Origin: Mesostigma viride
Lineage: Eukaryota > Streptophyta > Mesostigmatophyceae > Mesostigmatales > Mesostigmataceae
Length of the DNA: 64,000 nt
Direction: 5' to 3'
Assembly (NCBI GenBank): GCA_009746045.1
Contig: RPFO01000065.1
Coordinates: 1,848,924 to 1,912,923, forward strand
The position numbers were made by a program, and so were the translations under genes. Position 1 is the stretch's first letter; the number at the start of each line of letters is the position of its first letter. The notes under the pieces were generated by a model. It did no database searches and was not told where the DNA came from. It saw nothing but the letters and a program-made list of their open reading frames with translations. Positions 43,501-55,500 of the stretch are shown here, piece by piece.

Positions 43501-46500
43501 AGCTACGGGTGAGACGGCATGCCGCAGGTCCAGCCAGTGCTGCTGCCTAAGGAAAGTCAAATATGCACTGCACACTTGCATGCGTAACTGCCATATATAT
43601 AGAACCGATGACTGTTCTTATGGCCTCTGGAATCAGTGTTAGGAGCAGTACTGCGGTTTTTCAGTGCCGGGGCACTGATGAATCATGAATATGCAGTAGC
43701 ACCAGACAGAACTGCTGTGCATCCACTGGCCACGCGCCTTCAGGAGGCGCATGTATATAGATGCATCTGCGGGCAGCTGAGGACTGTAAGCAGCCTGCGG
43801 CTAAGCTGGTAAGGTGGTAAGAAACATTGCAGAGCATCTCCTTCAAGATACTAGCATAACGACAGCAGTGCTTGCAAGTTTAAATACCTGTAACATGGAC
43901 TTGGTCGTGTGCCAAGGAGAGAGTCAGAAAGTCCTCCTGGCAGCTTCTACCCCCCCCCCGACCTTGTGTCTAGGGCTAGGCATTTAGTTAACCCTGCTTC
44001 CTTACAAAATGCAAGGTTGCATCACGTCCACGCACCGCTGCATGCACCGTTAACGCAAAAGGGGTAGGTCGCATTACAGCCAAGATCCGCGCCGCTGCCA
44101 AGGCTGTCATTTACGCAAGCTGGATTAGTTAAAGCCCGACCGGCTCAGCTATGGCGGTCGGTCACGTTGAGCTTGGGATAAGGTGAACACAGAGAACTGC
44201 TGTCGGAGCTGGCCCACCACTGGTTTATGTCTTAGCCAGCAAACCCTATCCGGTTAGCCGTAACCGTGGGACAAGCTAGCCGTCCGTACTGACCCGGATA
44301 AGGCCCCGGACTGGGGCCTAGGTGGCGCCGGCCCTAGGCGCCGCCCTTAGACCGGTCGCCCGCATCGGACCGCCGGATTATAGCCGGCGGCTGAGCGGAC
44401 GCTAGCGGAAGGCGTGCGGACGGACATGGGGAACTCAGAGCCAGATCCTAGGGCTCTAGAGTTACTCAACTCCGACATACTCTTTTGTTCTTTGATTAAT
44501 TATCAAAATAATTACATCAAATGCAGACCATACAAAACCCTCTAAGGTAGGGAACTCAAGGGGGCCTCAAGGCCGTCAAAATCACCACGGTATCGACCCG
44601 CGCCCTTGTGATCACACATGAATAGTGATGTAATAAGTAGCGAGAAAAAAACAACTATGCCACCAGACAAAAGGTGACCCATTTATTAGGACCAGTGACC
44701 CGCCGACGGGCCCAAGGCACCGTCCAACGTGGCTAGGGTATGGTCAGGACAAGCAAAAAAAACTACCACCATGATATTCGTGAATGCTAGCAACACAGGG
44801 TGAGTTATGGCTGTATTCATAAAGCGCCCGAGCCGTAACCCTGTGTGGCTCACGGGTGTTGCATCGTCATGCGCTTGCGCAACACTGCGTACTGCGGGGC
44901 AGCCTCCCGCGCCTCCTTGGTGAGTGCATCCGCGGGATTGAGTTCATCCGCGATGTGCTGGAGACGCGTGACGCAGGAGGCCGCCTCAGCGAGTACGAGG
45001 TAATCAACGTCCTGTGACCGCGCATAGGGATTGTCAAGGAAGGCCAAACAACTTTGTGAGTCAGTGTGCACCGTGCTAGTCCAGTGAAGAGTGAACCCAC
45101 ACGAGCCAAATACCCAACCCAGCAAGTACCGCAGCCACATGCCATGTGAGATAGCTGAAACAATGCCCCGGCATTCAGCCGTGTTGGGGCTAGTGGCAAT
45201 GCGGCTGTGCAAGCGCGAGTACCAATCTAACAACATGCCAGGCTGTCCCTCATTGCTAATAAAGAACAGTGCCCCCATGCGGGCCCGCACTTGGCTGACT
45301 GTGCGCGTCTCTAGATTAGCATCCGTCACTATCTCGAGGTGCACCGGCTGTGAGCAATCGAGCCCACGAAGCACAATGCCGGGCGTCATGGCCAGCTGCC
45401 GCCGAACATGAATGGACCCTAGTCCTTCCAGCACATCATCGGGCAGGCGAGCGAGCACCGCCAAATCAGGTGCCACCGTGTCCGCCAACCACCCGAGCTT
45501 GCCCTTAACCGAGGGCCCATGGGTTGCCAACAGCGGGGACGGGAGGTCGGCCAGCAGGTCAACCACATAGTTGCGGCTATCCTGCATGTGCATGACCCAT
45601 TCGCCAGAACGCGAATCCCGCTGCAACGTAGACTGCACGCCGCAAAACACCACGGGTTTACCCTCCTCATGATCCACCGCCCTGCCCAGGGGAAACTTAG
45701 CCGCCACTGCAGCAAGAAACTGGGTAGCAAAGGTGCGAGGTGCCACCAGCTTGAAGTCATCGCCATGCCACACGAAGAGGGCTGGCTCGCCAGGGACGCC
45801 GGTGGGGACCACAAAGAAGTTAGGATCCGCGCGATGGTACGTGGCCCCTAAGCTCTGCAAGACCTCCTCCGCGGAAATGCGGAAGATGATGGGAGAGCTC
45901 TGCAGCCCCTCCACCCCTGTCAACAGCTCGATATACTCGCTGCCAATGGTGCCATCCTGCCAGACCACCGGGACCTTCACCACGTAGCGGGTGCCTTGCC
46001 ATGTTTGCTGCGCGACCCCAGCGTCGCTGTGGAGGAATGCCCGCTGAAAGTCACCGCACCACATCCCGTAGTCCTTGCCCGCGTTCCGCTTGCCCAAGTA
46101 GATGACCGTCAGTAGCCGATGCGAAACATGGTTGAGCCCAGGGGTATAAAGATCCTTGGCGTCCAGCGGGGAGGACCCCTTCGTCTCCGTGACCACGGGC
46201 CTTACCCGGAACACCACCGAAGAGTTGGTCTCGTCCGGCTTGTAGGTGAGCACGAACTTCAACCGCAACCGCGTGGCCCCGGCTGGCACACTCTCCAATC
46301 CTCGGTAGACCTCGCGCTCTCGCCACTGCTCCTTGGCTCGAATGAACGCGTCGCGCCACAAAGCAAACTTGAGAGGATCTTGACAGTCCAGGACAAGTTG
46401 CTCCCACGTCACAGGGCTATCCGCCGCCAGTGAGTGTGAGTGGAGGCCGAAGCTGCGCGGGTGCCAATCCTGAGGCTGAATGATGGACTGGACGAGCGGC

Positions 46501-49500
46501 GGTGTGGAAAACGCCGCCATCGGTAAGCGCCGCACGACGCCGGGCTGCCCGACCACCACCCCCAATGGAGCGTGGTACTCGCGAAGCGGGATGCTGCCCA
46601 CCCCCGCGACTGACAGCAAGTCAGCGGACACTGAGAACCCCGGGTATGATACGAAAGGTTCGCCCAGCAAGGCCACATCCTCGTAGCCATCCACGACGTG
46701 AAACGGCGTGTCAATGCCCAACACCGGCAGCACCACCATCCCGGTAACTTGATATGCCGAAGTGCCTGCAAAGTCGGTCACCGATTTGTACGGCGACTCT
46801 AGCACTGGATACAGGGTGGCTGCCCGACGAGAGATAATAGACACGGATGCTTGCGTGTCCACAGCCACCAGCTGCCACGGTCTACACGTAGGAAACAAGG
46901 CTGACTTAACCGGCCTGACCCCCTGTGAGAGAGTTTTGACCTGAGCCACCCCTGATGCAGCTTTCGCTTTAAGCGCCTGAGCACGCCACAAGGCCGTGAC
47001 CGTTGAAGCCAGGTCCCTAGGTGGGCGAGGCGCATGGGCAGGACCCTGACCCTCCGGCGAGGCCACGCTAGGCGGGCCTCCCACATTATCCGTGGCTAGC
47101 ACAGGAGGTGAGTCACTACGTGCACTAGGTCCCGTCAAACCCACCCCATCCTCATCCCACCCATCCACGGGGTCATATTGGGGCCCAGGGGAGGGGGGGG
47201 TGTAGCTGTGTCTGCCCCTGGGAGCGACCCGTGGGGTACCACCTCAGATGCTACGACAGGCGCATTATCCTTCACTACCCACCCCAGTGCCCTGTTGGCT
47301 GCCAGCTCACTCTCCATGCTATCCCCTTGCTTATAGCCTGCCACCGATGCCCATGGTACCCTATACACCCGATCATTCCACTCTATGTCTATGACCCGCA
47401 GCGGCCAGTCTAACTTTGTGATGGCCCCAGGCCCCTGCATGGTGCCCCGTTTGCCGCTGGGCGAGCTCTCCTTGTGGAACATGACCAACTGCCCGACCTC
47501 AAAAGCGCTAGACAAATCAGGCAGCGTGGCATCCTTGAGCCGCAGCTTGGCGGCGGTATCCTGTAGATGCTGTTGGTATGCCTCTACTACCTCGGGTGAG
47601 TAGGTGCCCGCTGACAGCCCCCGAGGCGTGACTAGCCCAAAGCCCTTGACATCAAGCACGTGCCTATGGTTGCACACATGCATGAGCTCCTTGCACCACG
47701 CCGTCTTGACCGCGTAGGATTTGCCATGTGGGTTATCCTGTCGCTTGGCTGCCACAGTCTTGACATAGCTTACAGTGCGATCTATCATGCCCATATTGCC
47801 GTGATCCTCACGCCCCACGATGACCACGGCCTCCATCCCCGGCAAACCTTGCACACAGCGGAACTGCTGGTCTAGCATGAGCTCCACTACGGGATGAAAG
47901 AAAGCCAGGCTGATCTTGATAGCCCTGTGCAGGTCAGCCTCAACATGTGGGCAGCGGCTCAATGTAGGTGGCCTTGCTGAACCTATCCTTGACTATGAAA
48001 TAGGTGTCCCCCCCTTCCATGTGCATGACATCCCCCACAAGGTACCCTCGCTCCAAGGGTGGAGTCTTGGCATGCCGCCTACGCGACTTCTTCCTGATCT
48101 TGATGCAGGCAGGACACTGAGCACGCACATTCTTCAGCTCGTTGTATAAAGGTGCCCCCAACATGTGTGCCCCCTCTACCTCGGCTTGGGCCTCATGCCC
48201 GTATGCACGGTGCATCTGGTATGCTAACAGTTTCAGGGTGACAGCCTGAGGTGCAGTGGCATTGTCAGGATTCTCAACAGGTGGGGTGACTACTGGGGTA
48301 GTGACATTGGCTAACTGGGCAGCTTCAGAGGCTGCACGAAAGGCCGCCCGTGTGAGCACCTTGCCAATGTGAAGATCCACACTAGGGTGGTGTGTACCGA
48401 GAACATCTGCCCGCCCAGCATTCTCTTGCACTGTCACAACATTCCTCATAGGCCCAACCGCCCCAGTATCTAGCTGGGGTGCTGCAGTAGTGCTTGGTCG
48501 CTCGGCGTTGTACACACCCGACCTAGAAGACACCACATTGCTTAGGTCACGCATTGTAGACCCGTGCTCAGGAAGCACGTGATCCTGGCGCGACAGAGCC
48601 AGAGCAGCATCAACGGATTGCGTGAGCACATCACGGAATGAGACAGAGGATGCAGTCACGTTGCTTTTAGGAACGACGTCAGGCTCTACGACGGCCCGGT
48701 TCAGCGTGACGCATTGAGCAAAAGAAGGGGTATCGAGCGTGCTCTCACCTGACTTTCGTGCTGCCCGTCGCTCTGCCCACTCCTCGCGTGTGCCGTGGAC
48801 GACGATGCGCTTGGCCTTGCACGCCTCCACGCTGTGACCACGCAGAACGTCGTGGCACTTGCGGCAAAGGTTGTCCTCGAGCTCCAGGTCCGGGCGAACT
48901 CGGCAGTCATCCCGGACATGGCGACGTCCGAAGCAGCGCTCACAGCGTTGCTTGCGGTCAGTAGACGCCCCCTGCTGCCGCTTGGCCGGGGGATTATCAC
49001 CCTGCTTGGCGTCGCCACCATGCCCGCGCTTGCGCCCTCGCTGGCCCCCGTTGTTGCCGTGGCCGACGACCTTTTTCAGGATGGCCGTAAGCTCCGACCG
49101 CGTAATTGGAGCCTCTGCGCCTGAAGAAGAAGACGCGCCGGCATCCACCTTGCGCAGGGATGGCAGAGCAGCCGAGGCAGCCGGCTTGGACTGCGCACTC
49201 TTGAAGCATGAGATCAAATACAGCATGCCCTCGTCGAAACTGACGGCACTCTTCTTTTTGAGTTCCGTCGCTATGGTCAGATGCACATCCGACGACAGGT
49301 CGCATTTCTTGAGAAATCGATTGCACAGGAAAATGGGCTTGAGAGTATCTAGCAGCTTGTGCTTGTGCACGAAGACCTGGAAATCACGTGCAGCCCCGGG
49401 CAAATTTGCCTTATTAACTGCATAGCCCTCGAAGTCGTTGAAGGCTTGCTCGTCGGCCTCTTCCTTAGACCGCGACAAGTGGGCATCTAGACCGTTGTAA

Positions 49501-52500
49501 AAAACTTCCCAGGTTTGTTTGTTGTCGTCCGCAATGCGAACTAGATTGGCAATGTTTGGGTGCTTTGTTGTACTGCAGAATACTGCACGGAACTTGCCAA
49601 TCAGCTCCGAATCTTTGTCTGCGCGTCCATCGCGCAGACGCTTGAGAGCAGCTAGAAAATCTGCTGCGTCGTCCGCCGTATAGTCGGCCGGTAGATCGCG
49701 GGCACCTCCGTTTGCTTGAGAGGGCCGCGATTAGTGCATCGTCAGCAGCAAGCATCAGATGCTTGAACTGCTTGGCCAGTTCAGGTTGCGCCACGAGGGT
49801 TTGCATCAACCTCGTGGCCTCGTCCGCACTAAAGCGTGGCAGGACGGACCCTGCGGCCTCGCCACTTGGCGTATCTGTGTGTTCGCCCGTGCGGCTCCGT
49901 GTACCGGAAGCCATCGGGATTTTTATGAATACAAGTTAAAGCCCGACCGGCTCAGCTATGGCGGTCGGTCACGTTGAGCTTGGGATAAGGTGAACACAGA
50001 GAACTGCTGTCGGAGCTGGCCCACCACTGGTTTATGTCTTAGCCAGCAAACCCTATCCGGTTAGCCGTAACCGTGGGACAAGCTAGCCGTCCGTACTGAC
50101 CCGGATAAGGCCCCGGACTGGGGCCTAGGTGGCGCCGGCCCTAGGCGCCGCCCTTAGACCGGTCGCCCGCATCGGACCGCCGGATTATAGCCGGCGGCTG
50201 AGCGGACGCTAGCGGAAGGCGTGCGGACGGACATGGGGAACTCAGAGCCAGATCCTAGGGCTCTAGAGTTACTCAACTGGATTCAAGGACACATGATGGA
50301 CAGCACAAGGGCAAGTTGCACAAGCGCATATTATAAGCTGTTCCGTACACTCATGTGCGCAAACCACCATTGCCCAAAAATCTGGCCAACAAATCCCTGG
50401 AAACACTGACCGGAGACCCGTGTTGTTACGTACGGCACACAAGTATTTTACATCTGACCCATTCAAACGTGTATGATACTTTGGGCCTATTCCATACGTC
50501 AATCATACGTGTCCCCCTCACTTACTACAAAGAAGCATGGACGCAACCTATTAAGGGGAGGGTCCCATAGAAATATATCAAAACTTACCCCCCCTAATAA
50601 CTACAGAAATGCAACCGACAACCACTGAATGATGTTTGGGGACCATAAACATGATGTTTGGGCATGCATACCACCACTTGTTGGGGGTACTACCCCCAGC
50701 CATACACCGGCTATGAGCTAAAAATAGAAAAAAACGCTGTCCGGGGCACATCTTGCCCAGAACAGTGGGAGAACCAGTTGCATGAAAAAAGCACACCCCA
50801 TATAAAAATGTCATGGGACATTGTTTCTACCTAATTGGATCAACAAAATCAGCACATCCCTTTGAGTTATTAATTTTTGGGCCAAAAATACGCTTTTTTA
50901 GGCGGGGCGTCCCCATACACACTCATAACACATCAATTAGGCCTGAAAAGCACAAGTCAAATTCTGTCATGACCATAGAAGGCACTGTCAAAGTTTGGTG
51001 GCATTCTGAGCTCAGCTGTAGCAGTTATTAATTTTGGCAGTTGGCCACCTGTGCAGACGCTAAGGAAGGCATTAGTGAGTATTAAGGCACACTAACACTT
51101 CCTATGCCATCCAAAAGGCTCCTGACCATGCCCAATTCGACCACAATGTACAAGGAGGTGGCTGGGCACGTCATGTGCCCTTGCCTTACCTCGACACGGG
51201 CAACCTGTTGCGTGTGTGCACAACAATGAGGCAGGTAGCTCTACATGCTTAGCCAACACTTTTAAAGCATATTCCAGGTTTATGGTGTGGGCATCATCCC
51301 AAAACCAAGCTCAAACACACCCTAGAAAGCCATATCCACTAATTGCCCAACAAGGGTAACAACAGACAGTCCACAGAGAAAGCAGAATTATCATACATGC
51401 TGCTTGCCAAGGCTTCTTACCATGGTTACCTTGCCTTGCTAGCATATGAATTAGGGCTCTCCCATTTTAGTGGGAGAAAGGCCAACAAGACAACGATAAC
51501 CCCTACCTACGTGCAGTTCCACCCATGCAGTATGCCCCTTAGAAAAACCACTGCCACCTTTCTTTCCAGCGCAATTGTTTGCCAAGAAACAAACTCAAGC
51601 TTGTGAGCCTCTAACCACAATGAAGCCTCTGCTAAGAAAGGCCGCGTCAATATTCACACAAAACTGAGTGCTGTTAGCAATCTCCTTCCAAGAAACCACT
51701 CAGCAAATCCCTGACAACTTGACGATATGCCACGGTCACGCTTTGACACATCCCAGCCATGCAACGTACATAAAAACCACTGAAAGGTGCCAGGAATCTG
51801 GCGATGCGCAGCACGGAATGGCATTATACCTGGCGCTAACTGCACGGAAAGAAGCCGAAAACTTGCGTTGATAACCCATAAAGGAAGCGAAACATTCATA
51901 GGGTCACGTTGATCACACGATCGTACCATTACCGGAATTGTCCTTCGCCCAGCGGCGCAAGAAAGAACAACCTTCCATGGAATAATAAGACGCGCATCCC
52001 GCGAGCCTGGAGAGTGTCTTACCGATCATGACGGAAATCTTGCCGAAACCCAGCAAATTTTTTAAAGCTTTACCAATAACGATTTAAACGCATCCTTGAC
52101 GCTAGGTAAAGCCCATAAAACCTGACAATCACCGCCGCCAGCGTGCATTCTAATTTATTCCTCTCGACGAAAACATCAGATTGGACCCCCGTGGCGATGG
52201 TCATCAATAAAATCATCGACACTGCAAAAAACGCGAACTCCGTTACGAAGTAGTATCATTTACTCATCGTCTTTAAGATTCGCTCAGTTTCTCTGCATTC
52301 CGCGAGCTATCTTTTTCTACTCTGCCTGAAAGCACGTCGCCATGGCCAGCTCCGGTAGGGGTGCGCGCCCCGTGCACCACTTTTTCACGGTACGGACGGG
52401 TACCGCGAATTTTTCGGCGCCAAAATATTCGCGCCGGGACCGTCCCCTTAAATATGATTAATTTAGTGGTTCACATGGCTATCACACCACAACTCTGTAC

Positions 52501-55500
52501 CCTCTACCATCAAGTTGTCGCCGGCGACAGGGTGGCTCCAATTGGCAACGATTTCGTACGTACCTGGAATGTATCCAGCTGCCGGGATGTGGTTGACCAC
52601 TACATCAAGCTGCAGCAATCTCAGCACTATGAATCTTTATGCAACATGCTCTGCCTTTTGCAAGTGCTTACGCTGTAGGCTAAATACGCAAAGAGATTGG
52701 ATGGATCCAAGCAGTCGGACATAATTAGGCTGCTCGCCTGGCCCATGATGGCAGCGCCACAAAAATTGTGCACCAGCTAGCCCTACTGTCTTGCCGAGCC
52801 TCCACTTCTAAGCTCTGGCAGTCTGCTCATCCTTTTCGTTGCTAAAACGATCTGTAAAACGTTCTTTTACATCCGGCGGAACGTGTTGCATTGAATGCCC
52901 TCATTATTTAAGTTGTCCGGCCAGATGAGCCCATATGTGTACGAAGCCCCGACGCGAGTGCCCATGCACTGACCACATTACTTGCATTTCACAAATCTAC
53001 TTCCTCCCTCTCTACCGAATGAAAGTCAATGAGTATTTCAACAACCCTTTTGGCACTTGAATGTGCTCTGGTCCTGCTCGTCTACCGCCTGCACCATTGC
53101 TACAAACCACTGACCGAACGCAGCTAGCTCGTCCTCAACAGCGTGTGTTTCATTGCCAAGCGCTATTAGTTTACTGTGGCCACGCCGGGCTGGGCTGCTT
53201 GCAAGCTTGGTCAAGTCGGCAGCACGTTGCACCTGTGCTGCTACACGTGGCGACAAGCCTGCATCCCGCCGCGCCGCGCCGTAATTGCCCTAGGGTGGCT
53301 GTACAACCAGGCCGCGCGGCAAAAAGTAGCCATGTTTTACATAAATACAGTTCCCAGGACCTTTCGTACAGTATAATACGCGTAAATACGGCAGGGGGGA
53401 CGTGCTGTACGTAACATCACGGCCAGAGACTGTACCTGTATGGGTAAAGATTGACTGGATATGGTTGTTGCGAGACACTAATGCAGTCCGGAAATGGGTC
53501 TTATAAGAATATACTTACAGTAACCAGACTTTACAGTACGCCAGACTGGTCATCCATTGCTCGGGAACAAGGGCTAAGCCTTGCTCGGGATTCCCAACAT
53601 TTCACTGCCAGGCACATTAAGAACATATTACTCATGCTGAAGAAGCCACTTTGACATCAGCTAGCCGATGGTTCAGCCCTGGCTGCATCTGAGCCATATT
53701 TGAGTTTGCCGCGCATATCAGACTATCTTATGCACCTCGAACAAACTGAGCAAAGCTCACAACAGGTACTCTGTGGGCAAAGGTGAAAGGAGACGCCACA
53801 AACGATCAGTGATGGTTTTATGGATCACCTTCTTCAGCGCACTTGAGAGCAAACTGCTGGCATTACCTTTCTGCATCATGCTACCCAATGGGCTGCCAGC
53901 CCTTGGCTGCACAGCAGGTTCCAAGTTCTGAGCACATTTAATATCATGCATAAGGCTTGCGGATGTGCGCACTTCTATTTGTATCTTCTATATGGAAAAC
54001 CTCAGTTAGGTTAAATAGTGCCGGAACCTTTTGCCCACTGAGGCAAATCGGTCCGTCACACTATTTTGCCCGGAATAACCACTTCCGAGCACCCAAGTTA
54101 ATTCGGCCGAATTAACTTGGGTGCTCGGAAGTGGTTATTCCGGGCAAAATAGTGTGACGGACCGATTTGCCTCAGTGGGCAAAAGGTTCCGGCACTATTT
54201 AACCTAACTACCTCCAGCACGTAGCATGAGAAAGTCATGAGGTGTTGAAAAGCCCACAGACACTGCAGGCCGGAAAAGGCAACATTAACTAAAAGGCATT
54301 TTTCTTGAAGCACAAATAAGAAAGGATCCACGCACCAACGCATGCACCAGCGAGACACAGCTGGAATGGCGGAGCACAACCGTAATCTTCACCGTCGTTT
54401 GGGTCACTGTCCTCACAAGCTGATTGCAAGCACGTGGAACAGAGGAGGCGGCGGCGGCGGCAGCAGCAGCAGCAGCAGCAGGCCATTAAAAAAAATGGGT
54501 TATTGCGAGCCATAAGCAAACCATATTTATCCCCAACACTGCAGGCCCATCGCGACTGCATCTCCCGCGGTCTACATGATATAATGGTTAATGGCTACGC
54601 CCGCCGGCACTTGAAGGAAGGCTCGTGGATGGATTCTTTCTTGCTCACCCACACGCAAAAGCAAACCTTTGCCATCTGCAGCGCTTCGCGAGGGTGACCC
54701 CGAGAGCTTGGGGTCACATTGCAAAAAGTAATGATCTCCAGTGAGAATGAATCAAAATGACCAGAGCGCATACAATTAGCCTGCAGCTTTCGGAGATACA
54801 AATGCGGTACATATTGATACATGACCTTAGTACTATGACCATATTTTCGAAATACAGGGCAAATACGGTGAGAATATGTGAAATACGAGGCAGACACACA
54901 ATGAATGCGAGGAAATCAACATCTGTATTCGTAAGTGTATTTCAAACGAACGTGGATCCAGCTATCTCCGGGCCGTTTTTCCAGAACTCAACTTTTTATC
55001 CAGACTAGCTGGGCTATACCTTTACAGAATTTCAACATGAACTACTATATACAGTGCTACTAGTTAGAAAAGTCTAGTGCTACTAGTTAGTTAGAATGAC
55101 GAAATAATGACCAGCAAAGAGAAGACAGCGACACGTACAAGCAAAACCAAAAACAGGAGCGACCCTTGCAAAGAAAACCCTCGGCTGGCTAACATACCCA
55201 ACAAAGCTACGGGTGAGACGGCATGCCGCAGGTCCAGCCAGTGCTGCTGCCTAAGGAAAGTCAAATATGCACTGCACACTTGCATGCGTAACTACCATAT
55301 ATATAGAACCGATGACTATTCTTATGGCCTCTGGAATCAGTGTTAGGAGCAGTAGTACTGCGGTTTCTCAGTGCCGAGGCACCGATGAATCATGAATATG
55401 CAGTAGCACCAGAAAGAACTACTGTGCATCCACTGGCCACGCGCCTTCAGGAGGCGCATGTACATAGATGCATCTGCGGGCAGCTGAGGACTGTAAGCAG

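Larger units (their letters stand above)
40766..44126. repeat. 3.4-kb segmental duplication, first copy
   Basis: Collinear and nearly identical with 52448-55832. It contains ORF 40770-41096, the 206-bp palindrome, the Q cassette, the CTG/CCG tract and the P cassette. It continues beyond Copia element 1 at 50279-50554. Confidence 0.9.
44127..50278 (-). mobile_element. Copia-type LTR retrotransposon 1 (6152 bp), very recent
   Basis: Two 345-bp LTRs (44127-44471, 49934-50278) with no difference seen, and 5-bp duplication GGATT (44122-44126, 50279-50283). Empty sites are present at about 37402, 40495 and 55835. Sense order: Gag, integrase, protease-like domain, RT, RNase H. The long pol frame (44850-47168) is intact; two single-base shifts (near 49705 and 47945) interrupt gag and integrase. 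LTR ends are AGTT...AACT. Gag ATG (49914) is only 20 nt after the 5' LTR, so there is no room for a usual leader or standard primer site. Confidence 0.95.

Noticed and set aside
48455..48475. LDTGA in the Gag-integrase linker of Copia 1 as the missing upstream protease
   Set aside because: It lacks the hydrophobic strand before and the ILG-type block after; Copia 2 has nothing comparable there.
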